Shown here in pieces: positions 1-13,526 of a DNA stretch of 64,000 nucleotides. The notes under the pieces are model-generated. The model was not told where the DNA came from. It saw only the letters and a program-made list of their open reading frames with translations, and ran no database searches. Positions within the stretch are counted from its first letter, which is position 1, and each line of letters opens with the position of its first letter. This stretch comes from Theocolax elegans (lineage: Eukaryota; Arthropoda; Insecta; Hymenoptera; Cerocephalidae). Location: positions 1 to 64,000 of the forward strand of contig JANSJX010000041.1 of NCBI GenBank assembly GCA_026168455.1, read 5' to 3'. The position numbers were made by a program, and so were the translations under genes.

Positions 1-3000
1 GCTTTGCGGACAATGAATTTTAAATTTGATTATTTCTCCAGTATTTTAGTAAAAAAGTCGCTTGATGCAGACAATGAATTTTAAATTTGTTTATTTCTTC
101 AGTATTTTAGTAAAAAAATGTCGCTTGATGCAAGCAATGAATTTGAAATTTGATTTTACTTCATTATTTTAGTAAAAAAATGTCGCTCGATGCAAGCAAT
201 GAATTTGAAATTTGTTTATTACTTCATTTTTAGTAAAAAATGTCGCTTGATGCAAGCAATGAATTTTAAATTGTGTATTTCTTCAGTATTTTAGTAAAAA
301 AATGTCGCTTGATGTAGACAATGAATTTTAAATTTGTTTATTTCTTCATATTTTAGTAAAAAATGTCGCTTGATGCAGACAATGAATTTTAAATATTGTT
401 TATTTCTTCATTATTTTAGTAAAAAAATGTCGTTGATGCAGACAATAATTTGAAATTTGTTTATTACTTCATTATTTTAGTAAAAAAATGTATCTTGATG
501 CAGACAATGAATTTAAATATGTTTATTTCTTCAGTATTTAGTAAAAATGTCGCTTGATGCAGACAATATATTCTAAATTTGTTTATTACTTCATTATTGT
601 AAAAAATGTAGCTTGCTTGCAGACAATGATTTTTCAAATTTGTTATTTCTTCAGTATTTAGTAAAAAAATGTCGCTTGATGGCGCACATGAATTTTAACT
701 TTGTTCATTTCTTTAGTATTGTAGTAAAAAACTGTCGCTTGATGACAGATAATGAATTTTTAAATTTGTTCATTTCTTTCGTATTTTAGTAAAAAAATGT
801 TCGCTTGATGCAGATAATGAATTTTAATTTGTTTATTTCTTCAGTATTTTAGTAAAAAATTGTCGCTTGATTGCAGACAATAAATTTTAAATTGTTTATT
901 ACTTCATTATTTTAGTAAAAAATATCGCTTGATGCAGACAATGAATTTTTAATTTGTTTATTTCTCTTCAGTATTTTAGTAAAAAATGACGCTGATGCAG
1001 ACATATATTTAAAATTTGATAATTACTCATTATTTTAGTAAAAAAATGTCGCTTGATGTAGACATTGAATTTTAAATTTGTTTTATTTCTTCAGTATTTT
1101 AGTAAAAAATGTCGCTTGATGCAAGCAATGAATTTTAAATTTGTTTATTTCTTCAGTATTTTAGTAAAAAAATGTCGCTTGATGCAGACAAAAATTTTAA
1201 ATTTGTTTATTACTTCATTATTTTAGTAAAAAAATGACGCTTGATGCAGACAATGAATTTTGAATTTGTTTATTACTTCATTATTTTAGTACCAAAATGT
1301 CGCTTAATGCAGACAATGATTTCAAATTAGTTTATTACTTCATTATTTTAGTAAAAAAATGTCGCTTGATGCAGACAATGAATTCTAAATTTGTTTATTA
1401 CTTCATTATTTTAGTAAAAAATGTCGCTTGATGCAAGCAATGAATTTTAAATTTGTTTATTTCTACAGTATTTTAGTAAAAAAATGTCGCTTGATGTAGA
1501 CAATGAATTTTAAATTTGTTTATTTCTTCATTATTTTAGTAAAAAAATGTCGCTTGATGCAGGCAATGAATTTTAAATATGTTATTTTTTCAGTATTTTA
1601 GTAAAAAAATGTCGCTTGATGCAGACAATATATTCTAATTTGTTTATTACTTCATTATTATAGTAAAAAAATGTAGCTTGATGCAGACAATGATTTTTAA
1701 ATTGTTTATTTCTTCAGTATTTAGTAAAAAATGTCGCTTGGTGCAGACAATGAATTTTAAATTTGTCATTTCTTTAGTATTTAGTAAAAAAATGTTCGCT
1801 TGATACAGATAATGAATTTTAAATTTGTTCATTTCTTTAGTATTTAGTAAAAAAATGTCGCTTGATGCAGATAATGAATTTTAAATTTGTTTTATTTCTT
1901 CAGTATTTTAGTAAAAACATGTCGCTTGATGCAGACAATAAATTTTAAATTTGTTTATTACTTCATTATTTTAGTAAAAAATATCGCTTGATGCAGACAA
2001 TGAATTTTTTATTTGTTTATTTCTTCAGTATTTTAGTAAAAAATGTCGCTTGATGCAGACAATATATTTAAAATTTGATAATTACTTCATTATTTAGTAA
2101 AAACAAATTAAAATTTGATAATTACTTCATTATTTTAGTAAAAAAATTTCGCTTGATGTAGACATTGAATTTTAAATTTGTTTATTTCTTCAGTATTTTA
2201 GTAAAAAATGTCGCTTGATGCAAGCAATGAATTTTAAATTTGTTTATTTCTTCAGTATTTTAGTAAAAAAATGTCGCTTGATGCAGACAAAAAATTTTAA
2301 ATTGTTTATTACTTCATTATTTTAGTAAAAAAATGTCGCTTGATGCAGACAATGAATTTTGAATTTGTTATTACTCCATTATTTTAGTACCAAAATGTCG
2401 CTTAATGCAGACAATGATTTTTAAATTAGTTATTACTTCATTATTTTAGTAAACATATGTCGCTTGTTGCGGACAATGAATTTAAATTTGATTATTTCTC
2501 CAGTATTTTAGTAAAAAAATGTCGCTTGATGCAGACAATGAATTTTAAATTTGTTATTTCTTCAGTATTTTAGTAAAAAAATTTCGCTTGATGCAGACAA
2601 TGAATTTTCAATTTGATTATTTCTTCCGTATTTTAGTAAAAAAATGTCGCTTGATGTAGACAATGAATTTTAAATTTGTTTATTTCTTCAGTATTTTAGT
2701 AAAAAAATGTCGCTTGATGCAAGCAATGAATTTGAAATTTGATTATTACTTCATTATTTTAGTAAAAAAATGTCGCTCGATGCAAGCAATGAATTTGAAA
2801 TTTGTTTATTACTTCATTATTTTAGTAAAAAAATGTCGCTTGATGCAAGCAATGAATTTTAAATTTGTTTATTTCTACAGTAGTTTAGTAAAAAAATGTC
2901 GCTTGATGTAGACAATGAATTTTAAATTTGTTTATTTCTTCATTATTTTAGTAAAAAAATGTCGCTTGATGCAGACAATGAATTTTAAATATGTTTATTT

Positions 3001-6000
3001 CTTCAGTATTTTAGTAAAAAAATGTCGCTTGATGCAGACAATATATTTTAAATTTGTTTATTACTTCATTATTTTAGTAAAAAAATGTAGCTTGATGCAG
3101 ACAATGATTTTTAAATTTGTTTATTTCGTCAGTATTTAGTAAAAAAATGTCGCTTGATGCAGACAATGAATTTGAAATTTGTTCATTTGTTTAGTATTTT
3201 AGTAAAAAAATGTCGCTTGATGCAGATAATGAATTTTAAATTTGATCATTTCTTTAGTATTTTAGTAAAAAAATGTCGCTTGATGCAGATAATGAATTTT
3301 AAATTTGTTTATTTCTTCAGTATTTTAGTAAAAAAATGTCGCTTGTTGCAGACAATAAATTTTAAATTTGTTTATTACTTCATTATTTTAGTAAAAAAAT
3401 ATCGCTTGATGCAGACAATGAATTTTTAATTTGTTTATTTCTTCAGTATTTTAGTAAAAAAATGACGCTTGATGCAGACAATATATTTAAAATTTGATAA
3501 TTACTTCATTATTTTAGTAAAAAAATGTCGCTTGATGTAGACATTGAATTTTAAATTTGTTTATTTCTTCAGTATTTTAGTAAAAAATGTCGCTTGATGC
3601 AAGCAATGAATTTTAAATTTGTTTATTTCTTCAGTATTTTAGTAAAAAAATGTCGCTTGATGCAGACAAAAAATTTTAAATTTGTTTATTACTTCATTCT
3701 TTTAGTAAAAAAATGACGCTTGATGCAGACAATGAATTCTAAATTTGTTTATTGCTTCATTATTTTAGTAAAAAAATGTCGCTTGATGCAAGCAATGAAT
3801 TTTAAATTTGTTTATTTCTACAGTATTTTAGTAAAAAAATGTCGCTTGATGTAGACAATGAATTTTAAATTTGTTTATTTCTTCATTATTTTAGTAAAAA
3901 AATGTCGCTTGATGCAGGCAATGAATTTTAAATATGTTTATTTCTTCAGTATTTTAGTAAAAAAATGTCGCTTGATGCAGACAATATATTCTAAATTTGT
4001 TTATTACTTCATTATTATAGTAAAAAAATGTAGCTTGATGCAGACAATGATTTTTAAATTTGTTTATTTCTTCAGTATTTAGTAAAAAAATGTCGCTTGG
4101 TGCAGACAATGAATTTTAAATTTGTTCATTTCTTTAGTATTTTAGTAAAAAAATGTCGCTTGATACAGATAATGAATTTTAAATTTGTTCATTTCTTTAG
4201 TATTTTAGTAAAAAAATGTCGCTTGATGCAGATAATGAATTTTAAATTTGTTTATTTCTTCAGTATTTTAGTAAAAAAATGTCGCTTGATGCAGACAATA
4301 AATTTTAAATTTGTTTATTACTTCATTATTTTAGTAAAAAAATATCGCTTGATGCAGACAATGAATTTTTTATTTGTTTATTTCTTCAGTATTTTAGTAA
4401 AAAAATGTCGCTTGATGCAGACAATATATTTAAAATTTGATAATTACTTCATTATTTTAGTAAAAAAATTTCGCTTGATGTAGACATTGAATTTTAAATT
4501 TGTTTATTTCTTCAGTATTTTAGTAAAAAAATGTCGCTTGATGCAAGCAATGAATTTTAAATTTGTTTATTTCTTCAGTATTTTAGTAAAAAAATGTCGC
4601 TTGATGCAGACAAAAAATTTTAAATTTGTTTATTACTTCATTATTTTAGTAAAAAAATTTCGCTTGATGCAGACAATGAATTTTGAATTTGTTTATTACT
4701 CCATTATTTTAGTACCAAAATGTCGCTTAATGCAGACAATGATTTTTAAATTAGTTTATTACTTCATTATTTTAGTAAACATATGTCGCTTGTTGCGGAC
4801 AATGAATTTTAAATTTGATTATTTCTCCAGTATTTTAGTAAAAAAATGTCGCTTGATGCAGACAATGAATTTTAAATTTGTTATTTCTTCAGTATTTTAG
4901 TAAAAAAATTTCGCTTGATGCAGACAATGAATTTTCAATTTGATTATTTCTTCCGTATTTTAGTAAAAAAATGTCGCTTGATGTAGACAATGAATTTTAA
5001 ATTTGTTTATTTCTTCAGTATTTTAGTAAAAAAATGTCGCTTGATGCAAGCAATGAATTTGAAATTTGATTATTACTTCATTATTTTAGTAAAAAAATGT
5101 CGCTCGATGCAAGCAATGAATTTGAAATTTGTTTATTACTTCATTATTTTAGTAAAAAAATGTCGCTTGATGCAAGCAATGAATTTTAAATTTGTGTATT
5201 TCTTCAGTATTTTAGTAAAAAAATGTCGCTTGATGTAGACAATGAATTTTAAATTTGTTTATTTCTTCATTATTTTAGTAAAAAAATGTCGCTTGATGCA
5301 GACAATGAATTTTAAATATGTTTATTTCTTCAGTATTTTAGTAAAAAAATGTCGTTTGATGCAGACAATATATTTGAAATTTGTTTATTACTTCATTATT
5401 TTAGTAAAAAAATGTAGCTTGATGCAGACAATGAATTTTAAATTTGTTTATTTCTTCAGTATTTAGTAAAAAAATGTCGCTTGATGCAGACAATGAATTT
5501 TAAATTTGTTCATTTCTTTAGTATTTTAGTAAAAAAATGTCGCTTGATGCAGATAATGAATTTTAAATTTGTTCATATCTTTAGTATTTTAGTAAAAAAA
5601 TGTCGCTTGATGCAGATAATGAATTTTAAATTTGTTTATTTCTTCATTATTTTAGAAAAAAAATGTCGCTTGTTGCAGACAATAAATTTTAAATTTGTTT
5701 ATTACTTCATTATTTTAGTAAAAAAATATCGCTTGATGCAGACAATGAATTTTTAATTTGTTTTTTTCTTCAGTATTTTAGTAAAAAAATGTCGCTTGAT
5801 GCAGACAATATATTTAAAATTTGATAATTACTTCATTATTTTAGTAAAAAAATGTCGCTTGATGTAGACATTGAATTTTAAATTTGTTTATTTCTTCAGT
5901 ATTTTAGTAAAAAAATGTCGCTTGATGCAAGCAATGAATTTTAAATTTGTTTATTTCTTCAGTATTTTAGTAAAAAAATGTCGCTTGATGCAGACAAAAA

Positions 6001-9000
6001 ATTTTAAATTTGTTTATTACTTCATTATTTTAGTAAAAAAATGTCGCTTGATGCAGACAATGAATTTTGAATTTGTTTATTACTCCATTATTTTAGTACC
6101 AAAATGTCGCTTAATGCAGACAATGATTTTTAAATTAGTTTATTACTTCATTATTTTAGTAAACATATGTCGCTTGTTGCAGACAATGAATTTTAAATTT
6201 GATTATTTCTCCAGTATTTTAGTAAAAAATGTCGCTTGATGCAGACAATGAATTTTAAATTTGTTTATTTCTTCAGTATTTTAGTAAAAAAATGTCGCTT
6301 GATGCAAGCAATGAATTTGAAATTTGATTATTACTTCATTATTTTAGTAAAAAAATGTCGCTCGATGCAAGCAATGAATTTGAAATTTGTTTATTACTTC
6401 ATTATTTTAGTAAAAAAATGTCGCTTGATGCAAGCAATGAATTTTAAATTTGTGTATTTCTTCAGTATTTTAGTAAAAAAATGTCGCTTGATGTAGACAA
6501 TGAATTTTAAATTTGTTTATTTCTTCATTATTTTAGTAAAAAAATGTCGCTTGATGCAGACAATGAATTTTAAATATGTTTATTTCTTCATTATTTTAGT
6601 AAAAAAATGTCGTTTGATGCAGACAATATATTTGAAATTTGTTTATTACTTCATTATTTTAGTAAAAAAATGTATCTTGATGCAGACAATGAATTTTAAA
6701 TTTGTTTATTTCTTCAGTATTTAGTAAAAAATGTCGCTTGATGCAGACAATGAATTTTAAATTTGTTCATTTCTTTAGTATTTTAGTAAAAAAATGTCGC
6801 TTGATGCAGATAATGAATTTTAAATTTGTTCATATCTTTAGTATTTTAGTAAAAAAATGTCGCTTGATGCAGATAATGAATTTAAAAATTTGTTTATTTC
6901 TTCATTATTTTAGAAAAAAAATGTCGCTTGTTGCAGACAATAAATTTTAAATTTGTTTATTACTTCATTATTTTAGTAAAAAAATATAGCTTGATGCAGA
7001 CAATGAATTTTTAATTTGTTTTTTTCTTCAGTATTTTAGTAAAAAAATGTCGCTTGATGCAGACAATATATTTAAAATTTGATAATTACTTCATTATTTT
7101 AGTAAAAAAATGTCGCTTGATGTAGACATTGAATTTTAAATTTGTTTATTTCTTCAGTATTTTAGTAAAAAAATGTCGCTTGATGCAAGCAATGAATTTT
7201 AAATTTGTTTATTTCTTCAGTATTTTAGTAAAAAAATGTCGCTTGATGCAGACAAAAAATTTTAAATTTGTTTATTACTTCATTATTTTAGTAAAAAAAT
7301 GTCGCTTGATGCAGACAATGAATTTTGAATTTGTTTATTACTTCATTATTTTAGTACCAAAATGTCGCCTAATGCAGACAATGATTTTTAAATTAGTTTA
7401 TTACTTCATTATTTTAGTAAAAAAATGTCGCTTGATGCAGACAATGAATTCTAAATTTGTTTATTACTTCATTATTTTAGTAAAAAAATGTCGCTTGAAG
7501 CAAGCAATGAATTTTAAATTTGTTTATTTCTACAGTATTTTAGTAAAAAAATGTCGCTTGATGTAGACAATGAATTTTAAATTTGTTTATTTCTTCATTA
7601 TTTTAGTAAAAAAATGTCGCTTGATGCAGACAATGAATTTTAAATATGTTTATTTCTTCAGTATTTTAGTAAAAAAATGTCGCTTGATGCAGACAATATA
7701 TTTTAAATTGGTTTATTACTTCATTATTTTAGTAAAAAAATGTAGCTTGATGCAGACAATGATTTTTAAATTTGTTTATTTCTTCAGTATTTAGTAAAAA
7801 AATGTCGCTTGATGCAGACAATGCATTTTAAATTTGTTCATTTCTTTAGTATTTTAGTAAAAAAATGTCGCTTGATGCAGATAATGAATTTTAAATTTGT
7901 TCATATCTTTAGTATTTTAGTAAAAAAATGTCGCTTGATGCAGATAATGAATTTTAAATTTGTTTATTTCTTCAGTATTTTAGTAAAAAAATGTCGCTTG
8001 ATGCAGACAATAAATTTTAAATTTGTTTATTACTTCATTATTTTAGTAAAAAAATATCGCTTGATGCAGACAATGAATTTTTAATTTGTTTATTTCTTCA
8101 GTATTTTAGTAAAAAAATGTCGCTTGATGCAGACAATATATTTAAAATTTGATAATTACTTCATTATTTTAGTAAAAAAATGTCGCTTGATGCAGACAAT
8201 GAATTTTGAATTTGTTTATTACTTCATTATTTTAGTACCAAAATGTCGCTTAATGCAGACAATGATTTTTAAATTTGTTTATTACTTCATTATTTTTGTA
8301 AAAAAATGTCGCTTGATGCAAGCAATGAATTTTAAATTCGTTTATTTCTTCAGTATTTTAGTAAAAAAATGTCGCTTGATGCAGACAATGAATTTTAAAT
8401 TTGTTTATTTCTTCATTATTTTAGTAAACATATGTCGCTTGTTGCAGACAATGAATTTTAAATTTGTTTATTTCTCCAGTATTTTAGTAAAAAAATGTCG
8501 CTTGATGCAGACAATGAATTTTAAATTTGTTTATTTCTTCAGTATTTTAGTAAAAAAATGTCGCTTGATGCAGACAATGAATTTTCAATTCGATTATTTC
8601 TTCAGTATTTTAGTAAAAAAATGTCGCTTGATGTAGACAATGAATTTTAAATTTGTTTATTTCTTCAGTATTTTAGTAAAAAAATGTCGCTTGATGCAAG
8701 CAATGAATTTGAAATTTGTTTATTACTTCATTATTTTAGTAAAAAAATGTCGCTCGATGCAAGCAATGAATTTGAAATTTGTTTATTACTTCATTATTTT
8801 AGTAAAAAAATGTCGCTTGATGCAAGCAATGAATTTTAAATTTGTTTATTTCTTCAGTATTTTAGTAAAAAAATGTCGCTTGATGTAGACAATGAATTTT
8901 AAATTTGTATATTTCTTCATTATTTTAGTAAAAAAATGTCGCTTGATGCAGACAATGAATTTTAAATATGTTTATTTCTTCAGTATTTTAGTAAAAAAAT

Positions 9001-9653
9001 GTCGCTTGATGTAGACAATGAATTTTAAATTTGTTTATTTCTTCATTATTTTAGTAAAAAAATGTCGCTTGATGCAGACAATGAATTTTAAATATGTTTA
9101 TTTCTTCAGTATTTTAGTAAAAAAATGTCGCTTGATGCAGACAATATATTTTAAATTTGTTTATTACTTCATTATTTTAGTAAAAAAATGTCGCTTGATG
9201 CAGACACTGAATTTTAAATTTGTTTATTTCTTCAGTATTTTAGTAAAAAAATGTCGCTTGATGCAGACAATATATTTTAAATTTGTTTATTACTTCATTA
9301 TTTTAGTAAAAAAATGTCGCTTTATGCAGACAATGAATTATAAATTTGTTTATAACTTCATTATTGTAGTAAAAAAATATCGCTTGATGCAGACAATGAA
9401 TTTTAAATTTGTTTATTTCTTCAGTATTTTAGAAAAATAATGTCGCTTGATGCAGACAATGAATTTTAAATTTGTTTATTACTTCATTATTTTAGTAAAC
9501 ATATGTCGCTTGTTGCAGACAATGAATTTTAAATTTGTTTATTTCTTCAGTATTTTAGTAAAAATATGTCGCTTGATGCAGACAATGAATTTTAAATTTG
9601 TTTATTTCTTCAGTATTTTAGTAAAAAAAATGTCGCTTGATGCAGACAGTTAA
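1..9653. repeat. 63-bp satellite array with variable higher-order repeats
   Basis: About 150 head-to-tail copies of an AT-rich monomer containing the core TTTTAGTAAAAAAATGTCGC followed by TTGATGCAGACAATGAA. The monomer is 63 bp, exactly 21 codons, so frames stay open over several monomers. Variants recur in order: a GATGTAGACATTGAA variant appears near 1053, 2155, 3536, 4479, 5864 and 7121, and an AATGTAGCTTG variant near 603, 1668, 3084, 4026, 5410 and 7738. This gives higher-order blocks of roughly 15-22 monomers (about 0.94-1.4 kb) rather than one fixed period. The array runs off the left edge. The first ~2.6 kb carry many single-base deletions compared with later blocks. Confidence 0.95.
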
Positions 9654-9920
9654 TTATTTTATAATTTATATATTTCATAAATAATTTTGCCAATAAAATG
9701 TCGCTTAATGCAGACAACTAATATTTTAATATTTGTTTATTTCTTAAGTAATGATATATTGAAATGTTGCTTGATGTAAATAATGTATACTTGAAAAATA
9801 TTCTTTATTATACGTAATTTTATCTACAAATTTTTTCTGATGCTTATATCTTATTATTTTATAATTCGTTTGCCTAATAAGTCGACCTTAAATTGATTTT
9901 TAAAAATAAAAAAAAACTAT
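9654..9920 (-). repeat. Helitron tail containing diverged satellite monomers
   Basis: Between the regular array and the Helitron stop codon lie about two monomers that still resemble the 63-bp unit: AATGTCGCTTAATGCAGAC at about 9697, and GTTTATTTCTTAAGTAATG followed by GTTGCTTGATGTAAATAATG at 9733-9790. The same tail occurs in inverted orientation at 14255-14480 beside a second Helitron fragment, so these diverged monomers belong to the Helitron end rather than to chance fusion with the array. Reading the tail as the satellite's source is inference. Confidence 0.65.
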
Positions 9921-12854
9921 TTAAGTACCAAACACTTCAGAAAAAACTAGATTCGTTGTATATATTATTACATTATTATTTAAATTACTCTCATTTATAT
10001 TAAGTGTATCTCCTTCTGTATTAGTGAGTATCATTGACGATTTCGAAAATTTTATTTTTAGATTTTTTTCATCTGTAACTCTTGATAATGCAACATATAA
10101 TTGACCATGACTAAATACAGGTCTTGGTAAATATAGACCTACTTTTTAAATGATTGATCTTGTGCTTTATTTATGGTCATAGCGATACTTGGTCTAATAG
10201 GAAATTGTCGTCTAACCATATTGAAAGGTATATCATCCTTTGATGGACATAAATCTATTCTTGGAATCATCACTATTTGTCCTGAATTTTTACCTGTTAT
10301 AATATAGTGTACTGTTTTAATTCTGTAATTATGAGCCTGGTACTATTACATAAACCTCCATCTAAATGCAAATTCCTAAGTAACATAATGATCATTCTTT
10401 TTTTTGATTCTAATTTATGCGGTGGTAAACCATTTGGTATTAATGAATTTATAAAATCTATTGTTATTGTTTCATCCAACTTATTATTTTCATTATTAGT
10501 AATACTATCAATGCTTAAATATATCTTACCATCAGCTTCAATTCTTTCAATTATTTTGTTATTATTTGCTAAAACATCACTATTTATAGGCGAAAGAATT
10601 ACTTTGTCTTTAAGAGTATGTAAATCATCAATATTTATTTTATTACCAAAAATATCATCTATCAAATTATTAAATGTAATAAATTCTGAAGGAATTTTTA
10701 TAACGTTATTATCAATTTCAAATTTTGTAATATTTTTATTTTCTCCAATATTTAATAACCACGTTTTAAACATACTGTGTGAATTGACCAATCTTAAATT
10801 ATTATTTAATGTAAGTTTTTGAAATAATTGCCATAAAGAACTACTTTTTACACATGATTCTAATATTTGAGTTCTATTTCCGTATCGAACTATAGGAAGT
10901 GTTTGTCGAAAATCGCCAGATGTTACTAATATTTTACCACCAAACGGTTTATTATTTCGACATAAATCTCTGAAAAAAATATCTATAGCTTCTAATGCAT
11001 ATTTACAAGTTATTGATATTTCATCCCAAAGTATTAATTTAATATTTTTTAAAATTTGACCTATTTGTGAATTTGGTGAAATGTTGCATGTTGATTGTTC
11101 GTTTAAATTAAATGGTATTTTAAATGTTGAATGGATAGTTTTACCACCTATTAATAAATTTGCTGCAATACCAGTCCAAGCAACTGCTAACTCTGGTATT
11201 TTGTTTAATTTCACAAATTTTATAATAGCATTTAATAAATAACTTTTTCCACTACCACCAGGACCATCTATAAAATATAAATTTTCTTTTTTATTATCGT
11301 AAACTGCTTCTACTATTGTATCAAATATTGTTTTCTGTTCCAATGTTAAAGATTTTAACAATATATCTATGTCATTAGCTTCATTTGCAATAATATCATT
11401 ATAAAACATTTTTTGTTTCTGTATTACTGAATTTTATTAAAGCTGTATCTGGACCTTTGTAAAGATATTTAAATAAATATTTTATAGATTTTATTGTATT
11501 ACATATTTCTACGTTAATGTGACATTCATGTTTTAGAAGCAGATATGGATTATATGGAACAACAAAACTGTTATCCGCGATTTTATTGTTGGAGTATGTT
11601 ATTTTTATTTCGTTATTTCGTCTACGATAAATTGGATAACCATTAGGAGATGTTTGTGTTTTAGTACTAAAACATTTTGGATAATGTTTTGTACAATATA
11701 TTTTACTTCCATCCATACATACACTATTTTTATTCTGAATTCCACACGGACCATGAATCATATTTTGTTATACTAATTCATATAGTCTCGGAAATTTATT
11801 TTTATCAGGAATTTCTGCACATATAATATTATCAAATTGATCTGTATTTCGAATTTTGTTTAGTTCAGTTAACCATAATAACATATGAATGTGGGGCAGT
11901 CCTCGTTTTTGAAATTCTATAACATAAATGTAAGATTTAACTTGACCAAGAATTTCGTGTTTCAATAATTCCTCCATTAATACCTTTACTTTTAGGTCAA
12001 ATACACGCACTATCAGATCTGGTCTGTCAAGCGTATTTTCATATTCTAATAAAATTTCTGTAATCTCGTACCATTTAGGATTGCACGTCATTGTCAGAAA
12101 AATGTCTGGATTTCCATTATTTTGCATTATGGTTGTTGCATCTAAAAAGTTCTGTTGCATCGCTCTAGGACTACCTATATAACTAGACGGTAGTACAACC
12201 ATTTTACCTATAGAAACATGTTTATTATCATTTTTATTGTTAAGTTGATCCATTAAACCTTTATATCGATCAGATCGTAATTTATGCTGATCTTTTCTAA
12301 TAAAATACAGACGAGTATTTTCAACTTTAGACCATGAGTTTAGGATAAACTGGTTTGATAAACTTTTGAGATTTAAACATGGATTAAATTCTTTTCGAAT
12401 ACTAAACCTATCTGAATAATATTGCAAGGCAGATATATTATTATATATTTTTCATCTGATAAACTGTTCATACATGGTTCCCAACCTGAATCACCGAAAG
12501 GAAATATTAATTGATACACCATTGGGTCAATGTCTTTGTTTATAATTGCAATTGATTGAGGATTTTTCCTTTTTGTAAAATACATATATCTCTGTTAGAA
12601 GGTGGTTCTCCATTTTCTCCAACATAGACGATAGCAACTTCATTACATCCTGCTATTTGCGATTTGTTTTTTAATGATTTATCTCTAGTTAAATACATTT
12701 TAATTTCTTGAATTGGACGATCTAATCTTATTGAACGTTCATGTTCTTCGTGTTCAATTTCATGCATCATTTTATAAGCACTTGCAAATGGATTTATGTC
12801 ACGTATTATACTGTAATATACTAATCCTAATATCAGTATTTTACTATTATTCAT
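9921..12854 (-). pseudogene. Decayed Helitron RepHel (rolling-circle replication initiator plus PIF1-like helicase)
   Basis: Helitron transposase remnant broken into several frames. From its 5' end: 12540-12854 (NPFASAYKMMHE, GENGEPPSNRDI), 12373-12585 (VYQLIFPFGDSGWEP) and 11768-12427, which contains the HUH endonuclease motif GLPHIHMLL and FLTMTCNPKW. An in-frame stop at 11765-11767 follows. 11399-11761 holds the Tyr region (KSIKYLFKYLYKGPD). The helicase is 10297-11409, with Walker A GPGGSGKS, Walker B ILWDE and the PIF1 signature SGDFRQTLP. Beyond 10297 the frame continues without a start to about 10150 ([13 protein letters not shown], helicase motif VI), shifts once, and ends at a stop at 9921-9923 after GQLYVALSRVTDEKN. 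The Rep C-terminal part joins the helicase start abruptly near 11400, so several hundred residues of the usual linker are missing. At least three frameshifts, one stop and one internal deletion make it non-autonomous. Known for the family: Rep nicks ssDNA through HUH/Tyr and the helicase unwinds the donor strand. Confidence 0.9.
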
Positions 12855-12879
12855 TTTCTGTTTGATAAACTCAGAACTA

Positions 12880-13095
12880 GATATTTAATAGATAATAAAT
12901 ATATTTTTCTACTGCGTTCGCATTTTCAATAGATTAAGCACAACCTCAAAATATTAAATAGAATGTTTTGTCCGTAAGTGTACTTGAAATTCCGCAAAAT
13001 TTGGCTTATTTGATTGTTTAATTAAATACTAATGATAATCAAATGGTGTTTCCGTTTTTAATACTGCTGTTTTATGGACTTTTATATGTATTGTA
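12880..13095 (-). mobile_element. 5' non-coding end of the minus-strand Helitron
   Basis: This stretch lies directly upstream of the Helitron coding region and is repeated in inverted orientation at 14755-14945. Shared blocks include GGAAACACCATT, TTATCATTAGTATTTAAT and ACTTGAAATTCCGCAAAAT. It therefore marks the 5' flank of the element. An exact 5'-TC terminus could not be fixed. Confidence 0.6.
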
Positions 13096-13126
13096 GTGAA
13101 TGTTTTAATTACGTTGTTTTAAGGGG

Positions 13127-13440
13127 ATGTCGTGCTTAGAAAATGGTCATTTTTTATCATTTTTTATAAACAAACCAATGAATTTTTGAAAAAATCCTGA
13201 ACGTCAGGCCCTTAGGCATGTTTTCAACAATCTACCCACATTTTTCCAGATTTTTATATCGATAATTTCATTATGATGTTTGTGTTGAAAAAGTATGCTT
13301 TTTTTTACTTCTAATTACCGACCAAAAATTGTTTATTCAATTATTATTGAAAACATTATTTGTTCTTAAAAAATCATAACTCAGGTCCTCGCTTTTGTTT
13401 TAAGCTATCCGTATGAATTTTTTCAGAATTTTAATGCAAT
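13127..13440 (+). repeat. Fragment of a TTAAGGGG-ended repeat family
   Basis: The stretch starts TTAAGGGGATGTCGTGC. Its interior has CAGGCCCTTAGGCATGTTTTC, which recurs as CAGGCACTCGGGCATGTTTTC near 46105 inside the second intron of the HARBI1-like pseudogene. The TTAAGGGG end resembles the TTAA-flanked fold-back ends at 17786-18209. No coding capacity seen. Confidence 0.45.
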
Positions 13441-13526
13441 ATTTTCTTAAAATAAAATTTTTGAAATTGTCAATGATACTCACTAATACAGCAGGCGATA
13501 TACTTAATATAAATGAGAGTAATTTA

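Noticed and set aside
2663..9653. Many 70-170-codon open frames with a 21-residue repeating peptide
   Set aside because: The satellite monomer is 63 bp, a multiple of three, so frames stay open by arithmetic. Stops recur from single changes (CAG to TAG) and 1-bp losses; there are no splice or start signals and no selection visible.
1..9653. CRISPR-like array of regular repeats
   Set aside because: There are no unique spacers; the whole monomer repeats, and the sequence is eukaryotic.
10307..10822. 171-codon plus-strand frame
   Set aside because: Antisense shadow of the Helitron helicase, whose minus-strand frame has the Walker A, Walker B and PIF1 motifs.
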